In this document: positions 1 to 13,800 of the stretch, piece by piece
Layout: each line of letters begins with the position of its first letter
Position numbering within the stretch: position 1 is the first letter of the stretch
NCBI GenBank assembly: GCA_034769895.1
Contig: CM068369.1
Location: 147,953,574-148,017,573, forward strand
DNA: 64,000 bases
Reading direction: 5' to 3'
Origin: Magicicada septendecula
Taxonomy: Eukaryota > Arthropoda > Insecta > Hemiptera > Cicadidae
Made by a program: the position numbers and the translations under genes
Notes under the pieces: generated by a model
What the model saw: the letters and a program-made list of their open reading frames with translations, nothing else
The model's database searches: none
Told to the model about the DNA's origin: nothing

Positions 1-226
1 GGAGTTACATGGACTTTATATTGGTCTCATAAACAATTTTAATGTTTAGTTAAACACTACAGTCAGTTACATTTTCTCTATCAGTTCTAACTTTCCATAT
101 TACAATAAAAATTAGTAGCCTATATTCATTCGTTACTATAGGCTACGTACATTGCTACAGTACGCAGGCGAAAAGAATGCTAGGCACAATCATTCACTGG
201 CAGTTAGAAGAAGAAGAACAACAACA

Positions 227-287
<61 letters not shown>

Positions 288-299
288 TTACTACTACTA
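227..299. repeat. (CTA)n trinucleotide microsatellite
   Basis: About 24 tandem CTA/TAC triplets with one interruption (CTATTACTAC) near the right end. It sits just outside the decayed reverse transcriptase tail that starts at 358. The threonine run it would encode is an artefact of the repeat, so it is not treated as coding. Confidence 0.95.
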
Positions 300-357
300 T
301 GGCCCTGCTGCCTAAATTCGTGTGTTGTCATCTCTCAATTTCTGTCTCTGTAAGTTG

Positions 358-760
358 TTACGCCCCTCTAATTTCATAGTCCCAATTCTCCATCCTGTCA
401 TGATTTTCTTGGCCTGTCCCTTGGTTTCCCCCCATCCAGTTGCTCTGCAGTGCCCTCCTTGGGTTCCTACGTTCATCCATCATGACTACATGACCCGCGC
501 ATCTCAACATTTGTAGTTTAATAAATTCTGATACCCATAAACATTCATGATATAAATCATGATTGAATTTGACTCCATAACCCATTATCGATCACGCTGC
601 TAACATTCTTCTAAGGATTTTTCTTTAAAAACGTTAGTCTTTTCCTTAGATCTCTCAGTATACATCCATATATCGGAGCCATATTTTCGTTTAATGGCGA
701 ACACCGTTTGATCTTCAAGCTTGTAATATGGCAAAGTAAGATTTATCAGAGAAATTTTCA
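358..760 (-). pseudogene. Decayed C-terminal end of a non-LTR retrotransposon reverse transcriptase
   Basis: Read on the minus strand, the segment shows the region that follows the RT thumb in many insect endonuclease/reverse transcriptases. There is a YGSDIWMYTE-like block near 715-690 (family form YGSETWxLT). It is followed by EKTNVFKEKSLEE (family form LxxFERKxLRRI), then after frame changes FIKLQMLRCAGHVVMMDERR near 530-465 (family form IKxxRLRWAGHVxRMDxxR) and NPRRAL. At least one stop and two frame changes interrupt it, and nothing of the polymerase core is left, so it is a 5'-truncated, dead copy. The family assignment (RTE/CR1-type insect LINE) rests on recalled sequence similarity. 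The exact clade cannot be fixed from this tail. Confidence 0.7.
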
Positions 761-789
761 GACGCGCAGACAGGCATAGGCTACCTAAC

Positions 790-918
790 GTATAACGTAC
801 TGTGAAATAATTTAACTTTGAGTAAATATTTATAAATTTACTAATTTCAGAAATGGTATAAATTCAATATTTAATCACCAGCCAACATTAATATACTATA
901 TTAACATAGTAATATTTG
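790..918 (+). repeat. AT-rich dispersed repeat, copy A
   Basis: The stretch beginning near ATAACGTACTGTGAAATAAT and continuing through GTAAATATTTATAAATT and CAATATTTAATCACCAG has a clearly related, same-strand counterpart at 4931-5079. Similarity is interrupted by small indels. No coding potential or terminal structure is apparent. It could be two copies of an old non-autonomous element. Confidence 0.55.
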
Positions 919-999
919 GCTCCTGTGATCCATCCTTTGTAATATTTCAGATATAGCAAGCTCTGCCTGAAATCTAATATTATTATTACCTTTTGCTAA

Positions 1000-2600
1000 C
1001 TTTTATACCGTCTTTTTTTTTTACTAAAATAACACTGTAATTTTTCGAACTAATTTTTATTTCCGCCCATTTAAGTGAATGAATTTGTGCTGCCGTTCGG
1101 GTTCGCGACATTGTGATGTCATGCGCATATGCTACAATCTACGTTCTCTTGTTCAAAAGTATTTTACAACTATTTATGGACAGTTTCCTTTTAACATATT
1201 TCAAAACTATGTTGAATAGTGTTACGGCTAACCCGTAAATGGCACTCAGTGTCAGTCTCCTCTGTTATAGCGTCTGCCAGCATGCTCTGAACCCAAATAT
1301 GTGCCGTTGTATTCATCTTGGTGATTTAGCTAATTTTAAAAATTTTATTGGTTTGCCAAATTCGTACAACAATTCTAAGTCATATGCTAACCAAACTCAA
1401 CTAATATTTGATAAATATCACAATTATATTCCGACCCCTTACTGAGTGTTTGTTTTACAACAAATTGTTGGTCTATTCTGGATTTATCAGTCAAATACCT
1501 ACTTCATAGTCATTTATAAGAATTTCAGTATGCTATTACCGATTGTTTGGTCTCTTTGCGTATAATTTTTAGATTGTGCACAGATGAAGAATGCCTCTAT
1601 AGTCCTTGCTACATCGGAGTTTGTCGCCTTTCTTGAACACTGAGCATATGATACTTTTATTCCAACAGTACTTTTATCAGGAATGTGTTGTTGAGATTGA
1701 ATGTAAAACAATTAATTTGTGTAATATAGTGAGATGTATGCTAAAAGTGGTACCAAACTGGATTTCAGCATAATCTGAAATAGATGTCAAGTAACAAAAG
1801 TATTCGGCTATAGCTTTAAACTAAAATGAGAGTAGATAGACAATTTAGCCCATCAAACATGTTAATTACATTAAAAGTTAAGGAAGACAAAAGGATGAGA
1901 CATTATCATCAAATACAAAAACGAGACAAACGAACGGCAAGTTCTTGTCTTCACACAACTCGCTTATATCTCTTATTCCCGCATTTTTCCATTTGCTTAA
2001 TGCAATTTTTTCTTTTCTTTCTTAATTATTAATTTCTTTAAAACTTTTCTTTTGTCACTGCTTGCTGATATCAAGAACTACACTCAAAGACATGCTACAG
2101 CAAGACAAAAACGCATAAATCTTTTTATGTCTTTCAAAAGTAGGAAACAAGAGAAAACTTTTTAATCAGTCTTCCTCGAAAGACGTCAATCTAATTTAAC
2201 TTAAAGTAATCAAGAATTCATTACAAGGTTTATTTACTTTTTATGTTCCTACTTTCGTAGGAAGTTACTTTAAACAATATTAATAATATCATGATACAAC
2301 ATAATTTTTTCAATTACTTTAATAATATCGTATGAAATAACCACCACAAGTCGTTTCGTCTTGATGACAGAATTACAACTAATAATAAAAAATTATTGTA
2401 AATACGCTTTCTATTTCTTGTTTTATAATTATGCTGTAAGGTATTTCCTCAAATGGGAAATTACAAGTTTCCAACATTATCTACTGACCCTATAACTTTT
2501 TTATGTACTCAGTTCTTCCGATCTTCTCTTTCTATGCGATTATCAATGTTTTGTGCACCGAATTATTTTAGTTACTAACACCAAACCTTTTTTATAAGTT
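1000..2600. other. AT-rich unassigned DNA
   Basis: No supported gene, RNA or element was seen. Short open frames of 62-68 codons on both strands have no recognisable motif and match what is expected by chance in AT-rich DNA. A GC-richer patch at 1085-1150 has no further support. Confidence 0.6.
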
Positions 2601-2639
2601 TTTTAAATAACGCTCATTAAAGAATACCGTACAAATGTT

Positions 2640-2943
2640 TCAATACTCTGAAATATACTGTTTGAAGCAGTGAAATCAGGAAGACAATTAATAAACTGTC
2701 TGAAAATCAATATGGAGAACTGTACAGTAGACGCCGAAATAATGAGCTGTACACACATGTTGAGAAAATCACAGACGTAATTAAAAAAAGAATTACTTTC
2801 TACGAACATGTTCAAAGGATGAATCCTGACAGACTAAGAGGGAAGTTTTTAACTATTTCACAAAGTTCAAAATGTTCAGTACATGGTTCAAAGAAACAGA
2901 AAAAGACTAAGAAGGACTTCAGATTACTCAAGATTAATAATTA
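2640..2943 (+). pseudogene. Decayed 3' end of a second non-LTR reverse transcriptase family
   Basis: The plus-strand frame from about 2731 reads RRRNNELYTHVEKITDVIKK, then RITFYEHVQRMNPDRL near 2788-2835. This matches the C-terminal signature of a widespread insect LINE group (R-R-N-x-x-L-Y-x-x-x-E-K-I-x-D-x-I-R-K-R-R-x-x-F-Y-G-H-x-x-R-M-x-x-x-R-L). Downstream the frame continues to a stop at 2943, but the usual tryptophan-containing tail is degraded. Upstream coding sequence is unrecognisable. The tail differs in sequence from the fragment at 358-760, so it comes from a different family. Confidence 0.65.
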
Positions 2944-4930
<1,987 letters not shown>

Positions 4931-5079
4931 CGAATAACGTGCTGTGAAATAATTTAAATTTTAGTAAATACTTCTAAATTCTCTGATTTCACAAAATGTG
5001 GGTAAGAGAAAAAGGTACAAATTGAATATTTAGTCACTAGGTAACTATTAACACACTAATTAACACACTAATAGTAATT
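4931..5079 (+). repeat. AT-rich dispersed repeat, copy B
   Basis: Same-orientation relative of 790-918. The shared anchors are AACGTGCTGTGAAATAATTT, GTAAATACTTCTAAATT and GAATATTTAGTCACTAG. This copy has an insertion of about 15 bp (around GTGGGTAAGAGAAA) and ends beside a (GT)n(GA)n microsatellite. Confidence 0.55.
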
Positions 5080-5091
5080 TATAAAACATAT

Positions 5092-5093
<2 letters not shown>

Positions 5094-5154
<61 letters not shown>
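5094..5154. repeat. Compound (GT)n(GA)n microsatellite
   Basis: About 29 bp of GT repeats pass directly into about 32 bp of GA repeats. Confidence 0.95.
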
Positions 5155-5157
<3 letters not shown>

Positions 5158-6291
5158 TACAAAACATCTCAAAAATAAAATTTGTACATCGATAAAAAAA
5201 ATCGGGAACTTCAGAAATGGCACAATGTAAATATGGCTCAAAGGAAATATCTTCACTTATTCTTCTTCTTCACTTCTTTTATAAAAATATTTTTGTTTCT
5301 TTAACTTATTTCTTTTTGATGCATTATTATTAATAACCTTCCCATATAATGAGATGATGAGATGATAATTGTCATATAAACTCAATGTTCTTTGTTCTTT
5401 GATATATGCTTAATAAAGTAAAAGGAAACACTTTATCGCTTAATTGGAATTCTGAAGGAGCAAAACTTATGTGAAGGTGTAAGGATTAATCAGCTGCTGC
5501 CACGGCCTAAATGTAATTTGGTGTTTAAATTAAACTGTAGTCAAGTAAATCATGGTATTCCATTCTAAGGCGTTAGCTTATTGTATTTTGTTTCTATAAC
5601 GAAACTAAGTTACAGATTTTATGTTGTATTTTTTTTACTACCAAATGGTTTTACCTGTGACTCCCAAAATGTCCATAACATAGATAACCGTTGAACAGAA
5701 GAGTCAACTCTCTATGGAAACTGGAGTCCAATAATTGTAACGTGTTCATAATGAGGAAGATGCAGTCTGTGGTTTCCAGTTTGACCTGTGATTGACTCAG
5801 AAACTGAATCCATATTTTAGAATTTATATTCTCATAACTGGCTTTAATATTACAATTACAATTAATTTAATATTAAGTTACCTTAGTTTCAGAGTCATAA
5901 TGGAAGAAAGCAGAACTATAATTTGTGTTAAAATTAAAATTGTACAATTTTTTGATATTAATAACGCTTCTGTAATTACGTCAAACAAGACTAACTTTTA
6001 TATACGCTTTTATATAACTTTTATTAAACCTATAGAATACATACGTATTTTGTATGACTGGTTATATAAATAAAAGAAAATAATAATTAAAAATTGATTT
6101 ATTGGTTATACAAAATGAAACATTACTTAACATAAATTGGACGTTAGAAAATGGGAATTCCAGCCAAAAGTTAAAACAAATATAACAGCAATAACACAAT
6201 AAAATAATATTTAACATAATAATACATACTTTCGTTATATATAATTTCCATTAATAACTGGCGTTAATGAACCTACGAAATTTTGCTAATG

Positions 6292-6296
<5 letters not shown>
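5155..6296. other. Unassigned AT-rich DNA
   Basis: The region is strongly AT-rich. The 93-codon frame at 5792-6073 is composed of I, N, F, Y and T codons expected from base composition and shows no motif, so it is not called. Confidence 0.55.

Positions 6297-6333
<37 letters not shown>
6297..6333. repeat. (TA)n microsatellite at the left edge of the composite element
   Basis: A TA run of about 37 bp directly abuts the LTR-like start at 6334. A comparable TA run (15149-15180) borders the other end of the composite. Confidence 0.95.
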
Positions 6334-6336
<3 letters not shown>

Positions 6337-6600
6337 CACAGTACAAATGGCGCCAATCGTACATACTATCGTTTTTTGTGGTCCTTAAAAGGACCGTTTG
6401 TCGAGGACGCTACGTCATTTGCGTGCGCCGCCCGAGCCACGCTGTGATGTTCGGCGGCTGCGTCCGCTGTTCCGGGCGTACTGTTGTCCTCTTCTTTCAG
6501 CAGCGGTATGTAGAGCCCGCTGCTGTCCCAGTCGATTTCCATCACTGGCTCTCCTGTGCTCTCCATTCTTCCTTCTTCCTCTTCTTCAGGCTGGCTTCAA
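6334..6600 (+). mobile_element. LTR (or 5' LTR fragment), Gypsy-like, plus orientation
   Basis: Starts TGTCACAGTACAAATGGCG directly after the TA run. It is homologous, in opposite orientation, to the 5' LTR of the Gypsy element at 14865-15131. Both contain ACAAATGGCGYCAATCGTAC, then GTTTTTTGTGGTCCT (here) or GTTTTTGGTGGCCCT (there). They also share GTCCTCTTSTTTC, GTAGAG, CTGYCGTCCCAG-like and TCCATCRCTGGC blocks. The match is visible for about 215 bp at very roughly 75 percent and fades after about 6550. The right boundary with the LINE 3' end is uncertain, anywhere between about 6550 and 6780. It may be a solo or truncated LTR of a related subfamily, or a rearranged LTR of the neighbouring Gypsy element. 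Confidence 0.65.
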
Positions 6601-6783
6601 GGCGTCCAATGGAGTGCGCCAAAATAAACACGACTGGGGGTTGCGCGGCCGGCGCGAAGCGCGGGTCGCGAGTAGTGCAGTGTCCCGAGTCTCAAAAAGG
6701 ATGGATCATTGGGTCTATTGGAGTTCATTTCATATCTTTTTACCTAATTGTGGGGGGGTCTGAAGCGACCTGCGATTGGTGGA

Positions 6784-9470
6784 TTATACCACCGGGACTA
6801 GCAAACGAGGTCGCTTCCAGGACTCACCTGGTCGCGGGGTGTATTTACCAAGTCCGGCAATGAGGGAATTGTGGGTCACTCTGTCGGAACGAACATAGAT
6901 TCTGCGCGCCAGACGTCTCACGGTGTCATCAAGAGAGCGGACACCGAGTCCTCTCCTCAAAAGACGAGAAGAGTACCTCCGGGGGACTTTACACGCAAGC
7001 TTCAGTCCCCGGTCGAGTACGCGCTGGAGCGTTGTTCTATGACCACGAGCCAGGTATCCCCAAACAGGACAGGCGTAGGTAATCACGGGCAAAACGTACG
7101 AGTTGACTATGGAGCTTACCTAGCCGGGGGGTCATTGCCGGATTGGATAGCACGGGCCAGAGTCTACTGAGTTGCGCCGAAGCGCGTTGTCTGATATACT
7201 GTGTATGGGTTCGCCAGGTGAGTCGGGAGTCCACGTGGAGCCCGAGGTACTTGACGCTGTTGGTCCAGGGTACCTCGACGGGGCCTACTTTAAGCGGCCG
7301 AGACAGCTTGCGTTTGCGCGAGTAGATTACCGCGGCGCTCTTGGAAGCGTTAACGGCAACTCTCTAGTCATCGGTCCACCCGACATACGCGTCGAGTTAA
7401 CGCTGGAGCTTAATTGCCGCATAACTTGCGTTCGGCTCTGAGGCAAAAGCCGCAGTGTCGTCTGCGAACAGCGACAATTTAACTCCAGGAACTCGTGGCG
7501 TGTCATTGACAAACAGCGAGAACAGGAGAGGCCCAAGAACACTTCCCTGAGGGACGCCAGCGGTAATACGCTTCTCCGAAGAGAGAGCGTGGTTTATTCT
7601 CACTCGGAAGCTACGGTCTCGCAGAAAGCTGCCGATCAAATAAACGTAGCAATCTGGAAGAAGGACTTCCGTGAGCTTGTAAAGGACACCCTCGTGCCAC
7701 ACGCGGTCAAAGGCATTCTCTACGTCTAGGAAGATCGCAGTCGTCTGTTTGCCCTGGCAGCCAGCCTCGGTAATGCATTCCACGAATCTCATCAGCTAAT
7801 GAGTCGAGGAGTGCAGCTCACGAAAGCCGAACTGTTCGGAGATCAGCACGTTTAGTCTTTCTAGATGGTCGCGGATCCTACGCTGGATCAATCGCTCGAA
7901 AACCTTGGACGTCGCGGACAAGAGGCTGATGGGTCTGAGGTTTTCCACGCGAGAAGAATTCTTTCCCGGCTTGGGTATCATTATTACTGTAGCCGTTTTC
8001 CATTTCACCGGAAAGTAGGCCAGTCTGAGGCAAGAATTGAACAGGTCAGAGAGGAACTCTTTTCCTCGCTCCGGAAGGCGATGGAGGGCGGAATTCATGA
8101 CTCCGTCCAGGCCAGGCGCCTTCCGGGGCTTGAGCTGAACAATCCTCTCAGAGACCTCCTCCGGGGACATGGGCTCCGGCTGGACTGTGATACCGGCCGA
8201 TAGAAAGCGCTCTACCTCGCGGCAGGTTTGCTCAGTGAAAGCCGGGTTCTTGGATGGGTTGGGAGCGAACTGTCGCTCTAAACTGTCAGCCAAGAACTCT
8301 GCCTTTTCGAGGGGGCGGCCAAGGGGTTGACCGCCGGGTCCTACCAGTGCGGGGAGAGGCGCGCGTTTACGATTTCCCGTTAGGGCACTGGGAATCCGCC
8401 AGACATTACGGTTCTCGGCAGGGCCATCCATCTGTGTTACAGCTAGCTCCCAGTTGCGCCTACGGAACGCCAGCATGTCGCAAGGCAACTTGCCGGACGC
8501 TCTGTTGAACGCAGCCTTGTCAGCCGGGTCACGAGTTCTCTGCCAGCGTCTCCGGAGGCGATTCCTCTCGCAAGCGAGCTGAGACACCTCTTCGGGGATA
8601 CGCTGATAGTCGGGCGTGAGCCCCGGCTTCATCCGGGAGGACACGTCTACCGCCGAGACTACGGCTGTGTCGAATAAGGCAACTGCCTCGTCGACATGTT
8701 AGGTAGTGTCGAGCGGGATATGCTCAGGTAGGCGGCGACTGAACGCCGGGCCAAAGCTTTCCCACTCGATTACCCGCCGCTCGTCGCGGACGGTAGAGTG
8801 CTGGGTAGCTATATGCACACTGATGGGGCAATGGTCCGAGGACAGTTCCGAAATGACGGAGACGTGGACCGGGCTATAAACGCCCCTGACCCCGGCAATG
8901 TCCAGTACATCAGGGCAGGAGTTAGCCCTCGTGGGACAGTACGTAGGCCCGGTAGGACCCATGACTGTGACCCGAGCCGCATCAGCATACCTGCGTAAAA
9001 GGGCCCCGTTTGGTTTCACAAAGCGGCTCCCCCAATCAGGGTGCTTACAGTTCAGGTCGCCCGCCAGGACTACCCTTCTGTGTGCGCCAAAGACGGCCTC
9101 CAGATCGTTCGACAGGAGCTCCGTTTGTGGAGGCTTGTATGCTGAAACCACGAGTAGACCGCCGAGAGCACCATGGAGCTCAACCGCGGTGCACTTGAGG
9201 TTCCGCCGCTGAGGCAGGACAACGCGGTGGTGGCGAAGACTCGCCTTCACCGCGATGGCTGTGCCCCCTCCTACACGATCCGACCGGTCATCCCGGTAGC
9301 ACACGTAGTTGGGTAGTCGGAATCGACGTCAGGTGCGTCTCTCCAATAAGAAGCACATCGGGCTTGTGACGGGCAATGAACTCTAAGAGCTCAGAATGCC
9401 GGGAAGCGAGGCCGTTGACGTTCCACACCACGAGCTCGAGGTCTCGCTTGAGGGATTGCCGTGGTTGTCC
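6784..9470 (-). pseudogene. LINE-1 ORF2 (APE endonuclease plus reverse transcriptase), broken
   Basis: The endonuclease begins near 9453 (LELVVWNVNGLASRHSEL, then LLIGETHL). After a frame change near 9300 it continues with LAGDLNCKHPDWGSRF and ELSSDHCPIS, ending in an in-frame TAA at 8699. The same frame resumes with QRTRDPADKAAF and the RT: KPRKAPGLDGV, IMIPKPGKNS, LRPISLLSATSKVFERLI, FGFRELHSS. A TAG at 7796 interrupts it, where a glutamine codon would be expected. The frame then gives IFLDVENAFDRVWHEG, AGVPQGSVLGPLLF and FADDTAAF, so the catalytic FADD is kept. Later pieces are DSRLTWRTHTQYIRQRAS (7232-7179) and ITYACPVWGYLARG, separated by further frameshifts. The last frame stops at 6784. 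Family role: target-primed reverse transcription. This copy is non-functional. Confidence 0.85.
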
Positions 9471-9472
9471 GT

Positions 9473-10800
9473 TTATAGCAGACCAATAATACGGCAGGCT
9501 TCCACCAAGAGGAGGAATTTATCTTGGGGCGAAGCTGATGCCAAGCGTTCCTTGATTTTGCGGAAAGTTTGGGCTACTTTCTGCAAGTCGTAGCTTGCCA
9601 GAAAGTCGGAAACGACGGCGAGATCATCGGTAGATGAGGCCTGGGTAGAACGCTTGGCGGCAGCTGCATAGCTGCGGCGGGGCGAGGCGGTGGAAGTCTT
9701 GGGGGCAGGTTCTGGAGCGGGTGGTCGCTCTGGCTTTTGGCGGACAGGCTTGGGTCCAGTGGCAGGTTTTGGCTGGCCCGTGTTCTTGGCCTGAGCTCTA
9801 CCTTGCTTTTTGCCTGATCTGGGGTAGCGAGGCTTGGGTGGCGGCGGCAGTGGAGGATCAATTTCCTCGTCATCCTGCGGCAATGGGACTTTAGCGTAGT
9901 CTGGTATCTCGCGTTCCGGTTCCGAGGGCGCGACTTTTGGTGTGGCCTGATTAGTTACGCTCGGGCTTACTGCACTTGGTGGTTTCGGAACCGGAGCAGA
10001 CCTTAGGACTGGTTTCCGGGCCACAGGTTCAGAGGCTTTGGCCGTTTTTACCGGTTGAACAACAACTTGTCGAGGCTTAGGTTGGACTGGCTTTACAAGT
10101 TTGTCCAGCTCCTCTTTGTAAACTGGGCAGCGCCTGTTATTTGCAGCATGGGCGCCGCCACAGTTGATACAGTACCTGTGGTTGTCAGGAACAGCGCAGG
10201 CCTGCGTTAGGTGGTCGTTTCCACAGCGGACGTAGGTCGGCGCGTTCCGACAACCGAAGCTGCTATGGCCGAACCTCTGACACCTGTGGCACTGGGAAAT
10301 TCGCCCGGTCTGACGGCAGGGCTCTACGCTAACGCAGAGCCCGAAAAGCCGTTTTACCTCTAAGAGGGCCTGGGTGGATTCGCCCTTCTCTACTTGGAGT
10401 CTGATCAGGGGAAGTGGTCGACGAGAGCCATTGGTTGTATACAACCGAGAGGCTGCCACAACCTTGTAGCCCGGGTCGCACATTTCGTCTAGAACGACCT
10501 GCGGATCTGCCTGTATGTCTAGCCCCCGAAGAACGAGGGCTACAGGCTCGATGCGGTTCAGGGTATAAGTGTGGAACTGGAACGATTCTCGTTCCAGCCA
10601 CTGGATTACTCCCAAGTGCTCAGATGCGCTGCGGCAGGTAACGCGTACAGTCTCATTCGCGAGGACTTTGACAGAAGCGTTATCTGCCAGCGCACGGGGT
10701 CGGCGACCTTGCGGTGTCGGCGACTAAAGCCGATAATGTCCCTGACGTTCGTGACGAACACCGGCGGGATCCTTACTTCGGAGGTGCACCAAAATTTCTA
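9473..10800 (-). pseudogene. LINE-1 ORF1 (gag-like, zinc-knuckle protein), truncated
   Basis: This is the nucleic-acid-binding ORF1 protein of a Jockey-type LINE. A 5' piece reads IPPVFVTNVRDIIGFSRR near 10770-10717. After a frame change the main frame runs from 10615 to the stop at 9473 (380 codons). In order it has FHTYTL and the domain before the zinc knuckles (PRE_C2HC-like, RPLPLIRLQVEK). Then come three CCHC-type knuckles around residues 110-165: CHRCQRFGHSSFGC, CGNDHLTQAC with its first cysteine region reading YVRC, and CINCGGAHAANNRRC. A proline/lysine-rich linker and a C-terminal segment ending CRIIGLL follow. The family role is binding element RNA in a ribonucleoprotein. The true start is missing. 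Confidence 0.8.
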
Positions 10801-13800
10801 GCGGCTCGGGGCGGATCTTCGCCTCGCTACGTCACAAATCCCCCGGGTCTTGAATGCTCTCCTGTGGCCAGCCCATTGTTCTTCTCCGGCGGGTTTGAGC
10901 AGTTGGGGTTGAACCTTGTATGGGCGTCCGTCCTTCTCCACTGTGTAAATCTGCTCGCCGAGGGTTGCGGCAATGCTAAAGGGACCTTCCCAGGCTGGCT
11001 CCCATCCAGGGTACCGCCCTCCTTTGGCTGGTCCGGCGTGGCTCTTAACGTACACCAGCTGCCCTACGGCCAGTGTAGGGTCCTGTGTCCTCCGTTCCGG
11101 ATACCGCCGCTGCTGATACTGCGTCTGGTGTGACCTGGCGGCCTCTTCTCGTTCCTCAATTGGCCGGACGTCCTGTTCTGCGTGTGGTCGACTCCAGTCG
11201 CCGGGTCGGCGTAGGTCTCTGCCCAGCAGAAGCTCGCTCGGTGTCACTCCAGTGGCGGCGTTTGCACGATTCCGCAGCGAGAACAGAACCGCCGGCAAAC
11301 GCTTGTTCCAGTCGCCATGGTCCTTGCAGTCATGGAGCTGGATCCGCAGCGCCTTCTTGATCTCGCCGTTGCGCCGCTCGGACTGGTTCGCCCTGGGATG
11401 GTAGTTGGCTGTAGTCCACGGTCGTGTGTGCAGCTTGTCGCACATCTGCTTCCACTTGTGGTCCGTGAGCGGCTTCCCGTTGTCGGTGAGCAACGCCTCT
11501 GGGTATCCCCAACGAGGGAACACTTCTTCCTCCAGGTAGCGGATAATGGTGTCGGCGTCCGCCTTGCGCACGGCCTTTGCCTTCCACCCATCTCGACCTC
11601 ATATCCGTGACCACTACGATGTACCAACCGGCCAGCTCGATGTAGCCAGCTCGAGTCAGCGGATATGGTCCCATGACGTCCAGGGCGACAGTATTCCAAC
11701 GTCTCCTGGGTCGGTGAGGTCGCTGTTGGTCCTGTCCGGGATTTGCGCCGCGCTTGTGTAGGGCGCATATTCTGCAACTCCGGACGTATCTGCGGACATC
11801 AATGGTTAGGCCGGTCCAGACGAAGTCCTTGCCGATGGCCCGAAACGTTTCTTCGGCCCCCGGATGACCAGCTTCAGGGGAGTTGTGAAGTGCCTGATGA
11901 CCTCCATGCGGACACTCAGCGGCACGTACAATCCTGGTTCCTGGTTGCGTCTGCCCTTCCAAACCAGGCCCTTGTCTACCCGGTAACCTCTCGCTGTAGC
12001 CGCCGCAGGGTCGTTCCTCAACGCTTGGCACTCCTGGTCGCCTTCTTGCGCCTCCTGCACTGCCTGATGGATGCCGACAGCCGTGATTTATTGTAATCGC
12101 GGTGCAGCTGCCCCAACGCTGCGAAGTGGCCTCTCTTCAGGCTGCATCCGTGGTTCTTCTTGGACGCCGGCGGTATCTTCAAGCCCAGGTTCCCTCGAGA
12201 GGAAGTCCGGCAACTCGTTCTCCTTGCCCGGGCAGTGGACGACGGTGAATTTGAAGCTCTGTATCAGTAGAGCCCAGCGAGCGTACTTCGTCTTCTGCCC
12301 GGTCACCTGCTTCAGCCAGGTTAGCGCCTTGTTGTCGGTCCTCAGGGTGAAATGGCGATCCTCCAAGTATGGCCGGTATTTTTTGATGGCCCAGACGACT
12401 GCCAAGCACTCCAGTTCGTTGGAGTGATAGTTCTTCTCCGCCTCGTGGAGCTTGGCACTGGCGTACGAGATGATACGCCTCTCTCCGTCTTCGGTGCATT
12501 GATAAAGCACCGCTCCAAGTTCCTTTTGGCTGATGTCGGTCTGCAGAAACATCGGCAAGTCCCGATCCGGTCGTGAGAGTTTTAACGGCTGCCGGAAAGC
12601 GGCCTTAACCTCTTCGAAGGCTCGCTGCGTTGTCTCGTCCCAGTGCCACTTTCTTGTCCGCAGCAAGTCCGTTAACGGTTCCGAAACCATGGCGAAGCTG
12701 GGGATGTACTCTCACAACCAGTTGCAAGTTCCCAGGAAGCGCTGTAGCTCTTTCTTGTTTCTGGGAGCCGGCTGGTCTTCGATCGCTCTGAGATGTTGCT
12801 GCTGCGGGAGGTTGCCTTCCGGAGTAATCTCATGGTCCAGAAAGGCGACTTCTTCCCGGCCGAAGCGACACTTGTTGACCGAGCAAGTCAGCTGGTGCAT
12901 CTGCAGCCTTTCCAAGACTTGATCCAAGTGTCGCAAGTGCGTTTCCCAGTCGGGGGAGTAGACAATGATGTCGTCCAGATAGACAAGGCAGCACTCCCGT
13001 AATAGCCCCGTGAGAACATCCTGCATCAGCCGTTGGAAGGTGCTGGGCGCGTTCCTCAGTCCAAAGCACAGTCACCCGGAACTGGTAGCGACCTCCCTCG
13101 GGCACCGAGAATGCTGTGTACTTCTTTGCTTCTTCGTCCAGCGGGATTTGCCAGTAGCCGCTCTTAAGGTCTAGGGTCGAGAAGACTTTGGCCCCGCTGA
13201 GGTCCTTGATTGTTTCGTATATCAGCGGCAGTGGTAAGTCGACATCCTCGGTCTGATCGTTTAGCCTCCGGAAGTCCACGCAGAACCGGGTGTGCTGTCC
13301 TTCTTCACAATCACCACCGGAGTGCTGTATGGTGAGGTGGCCGGTTCAATGATACGCTGCCTCAGCATCTCTTCTACCTGTTCCCGGATGGTGCGTTTCT
13401 TCTCGTCGGAGTACCGTTACATTGGGAGCCGGAATGGCTGGCTACCTTCTTTCAGCCGGATCTCGTGCTTGGCCGCAGGTGTGGTGCGGAGCGGGCCACG
13501 GGGGAACAAACTGCGATGACGGTGTAACATTTCCAGAAGCCGTTTATGGTGTTGGCCACCTGCTGATGTTTGAAGGCTAGCTTCCTCAATGTCCTCTTCC
13601 TCGGGCTCCGCGCGGTCATTCCAGAAGACCGTCTGTCGGTTCTCGCTGCCAATGTGAAGGCAGCCCCGTCGGTAGTCCACAACTCCTTGGTTGGCCGTGA
13701 GCCAGTGGTGGCCCAGTAAAACTTCTTCTTGCAGTCCGGGCACTTCTAGCAGACTGGTGGTGGTCGCGACACTTCCAATTATAATGTCTGCGACGACGGC

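Larger units (their letters stand above)
6601..10800 (-). mobile_element. LINE-1: Jockey-like non-LTR retrotransposon, 5'-truncated, inactive
   Basis: A GC-rich LINE read right to left. It holds the ORF1 remainder (10800 to 9473), the ORF2 endonuclease and reverse transcriptase (about 9470 to 6784) and a short 3' region. ORF1 starts mid-domain at about 10800, exactly where the Gypsy pol frame ends, so the LINE is probably 5'-truncated and was inserted into the Gypsy element. I see no clear A-tail (poly-T on the plus strand) at the left end, so the 3' junction near 6600-6780 is uncertain. Several stops and frameshifts rule out activity. Confidence 0.8.

Noticed and set aside
6267..6863. 198-codon plus-strand frame
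   Set aside because: It crosses the TA repeat, the LTR and the LINE-1 3' end. No domain is present and the GC-rich antisense of LINE-1 explains the openness.
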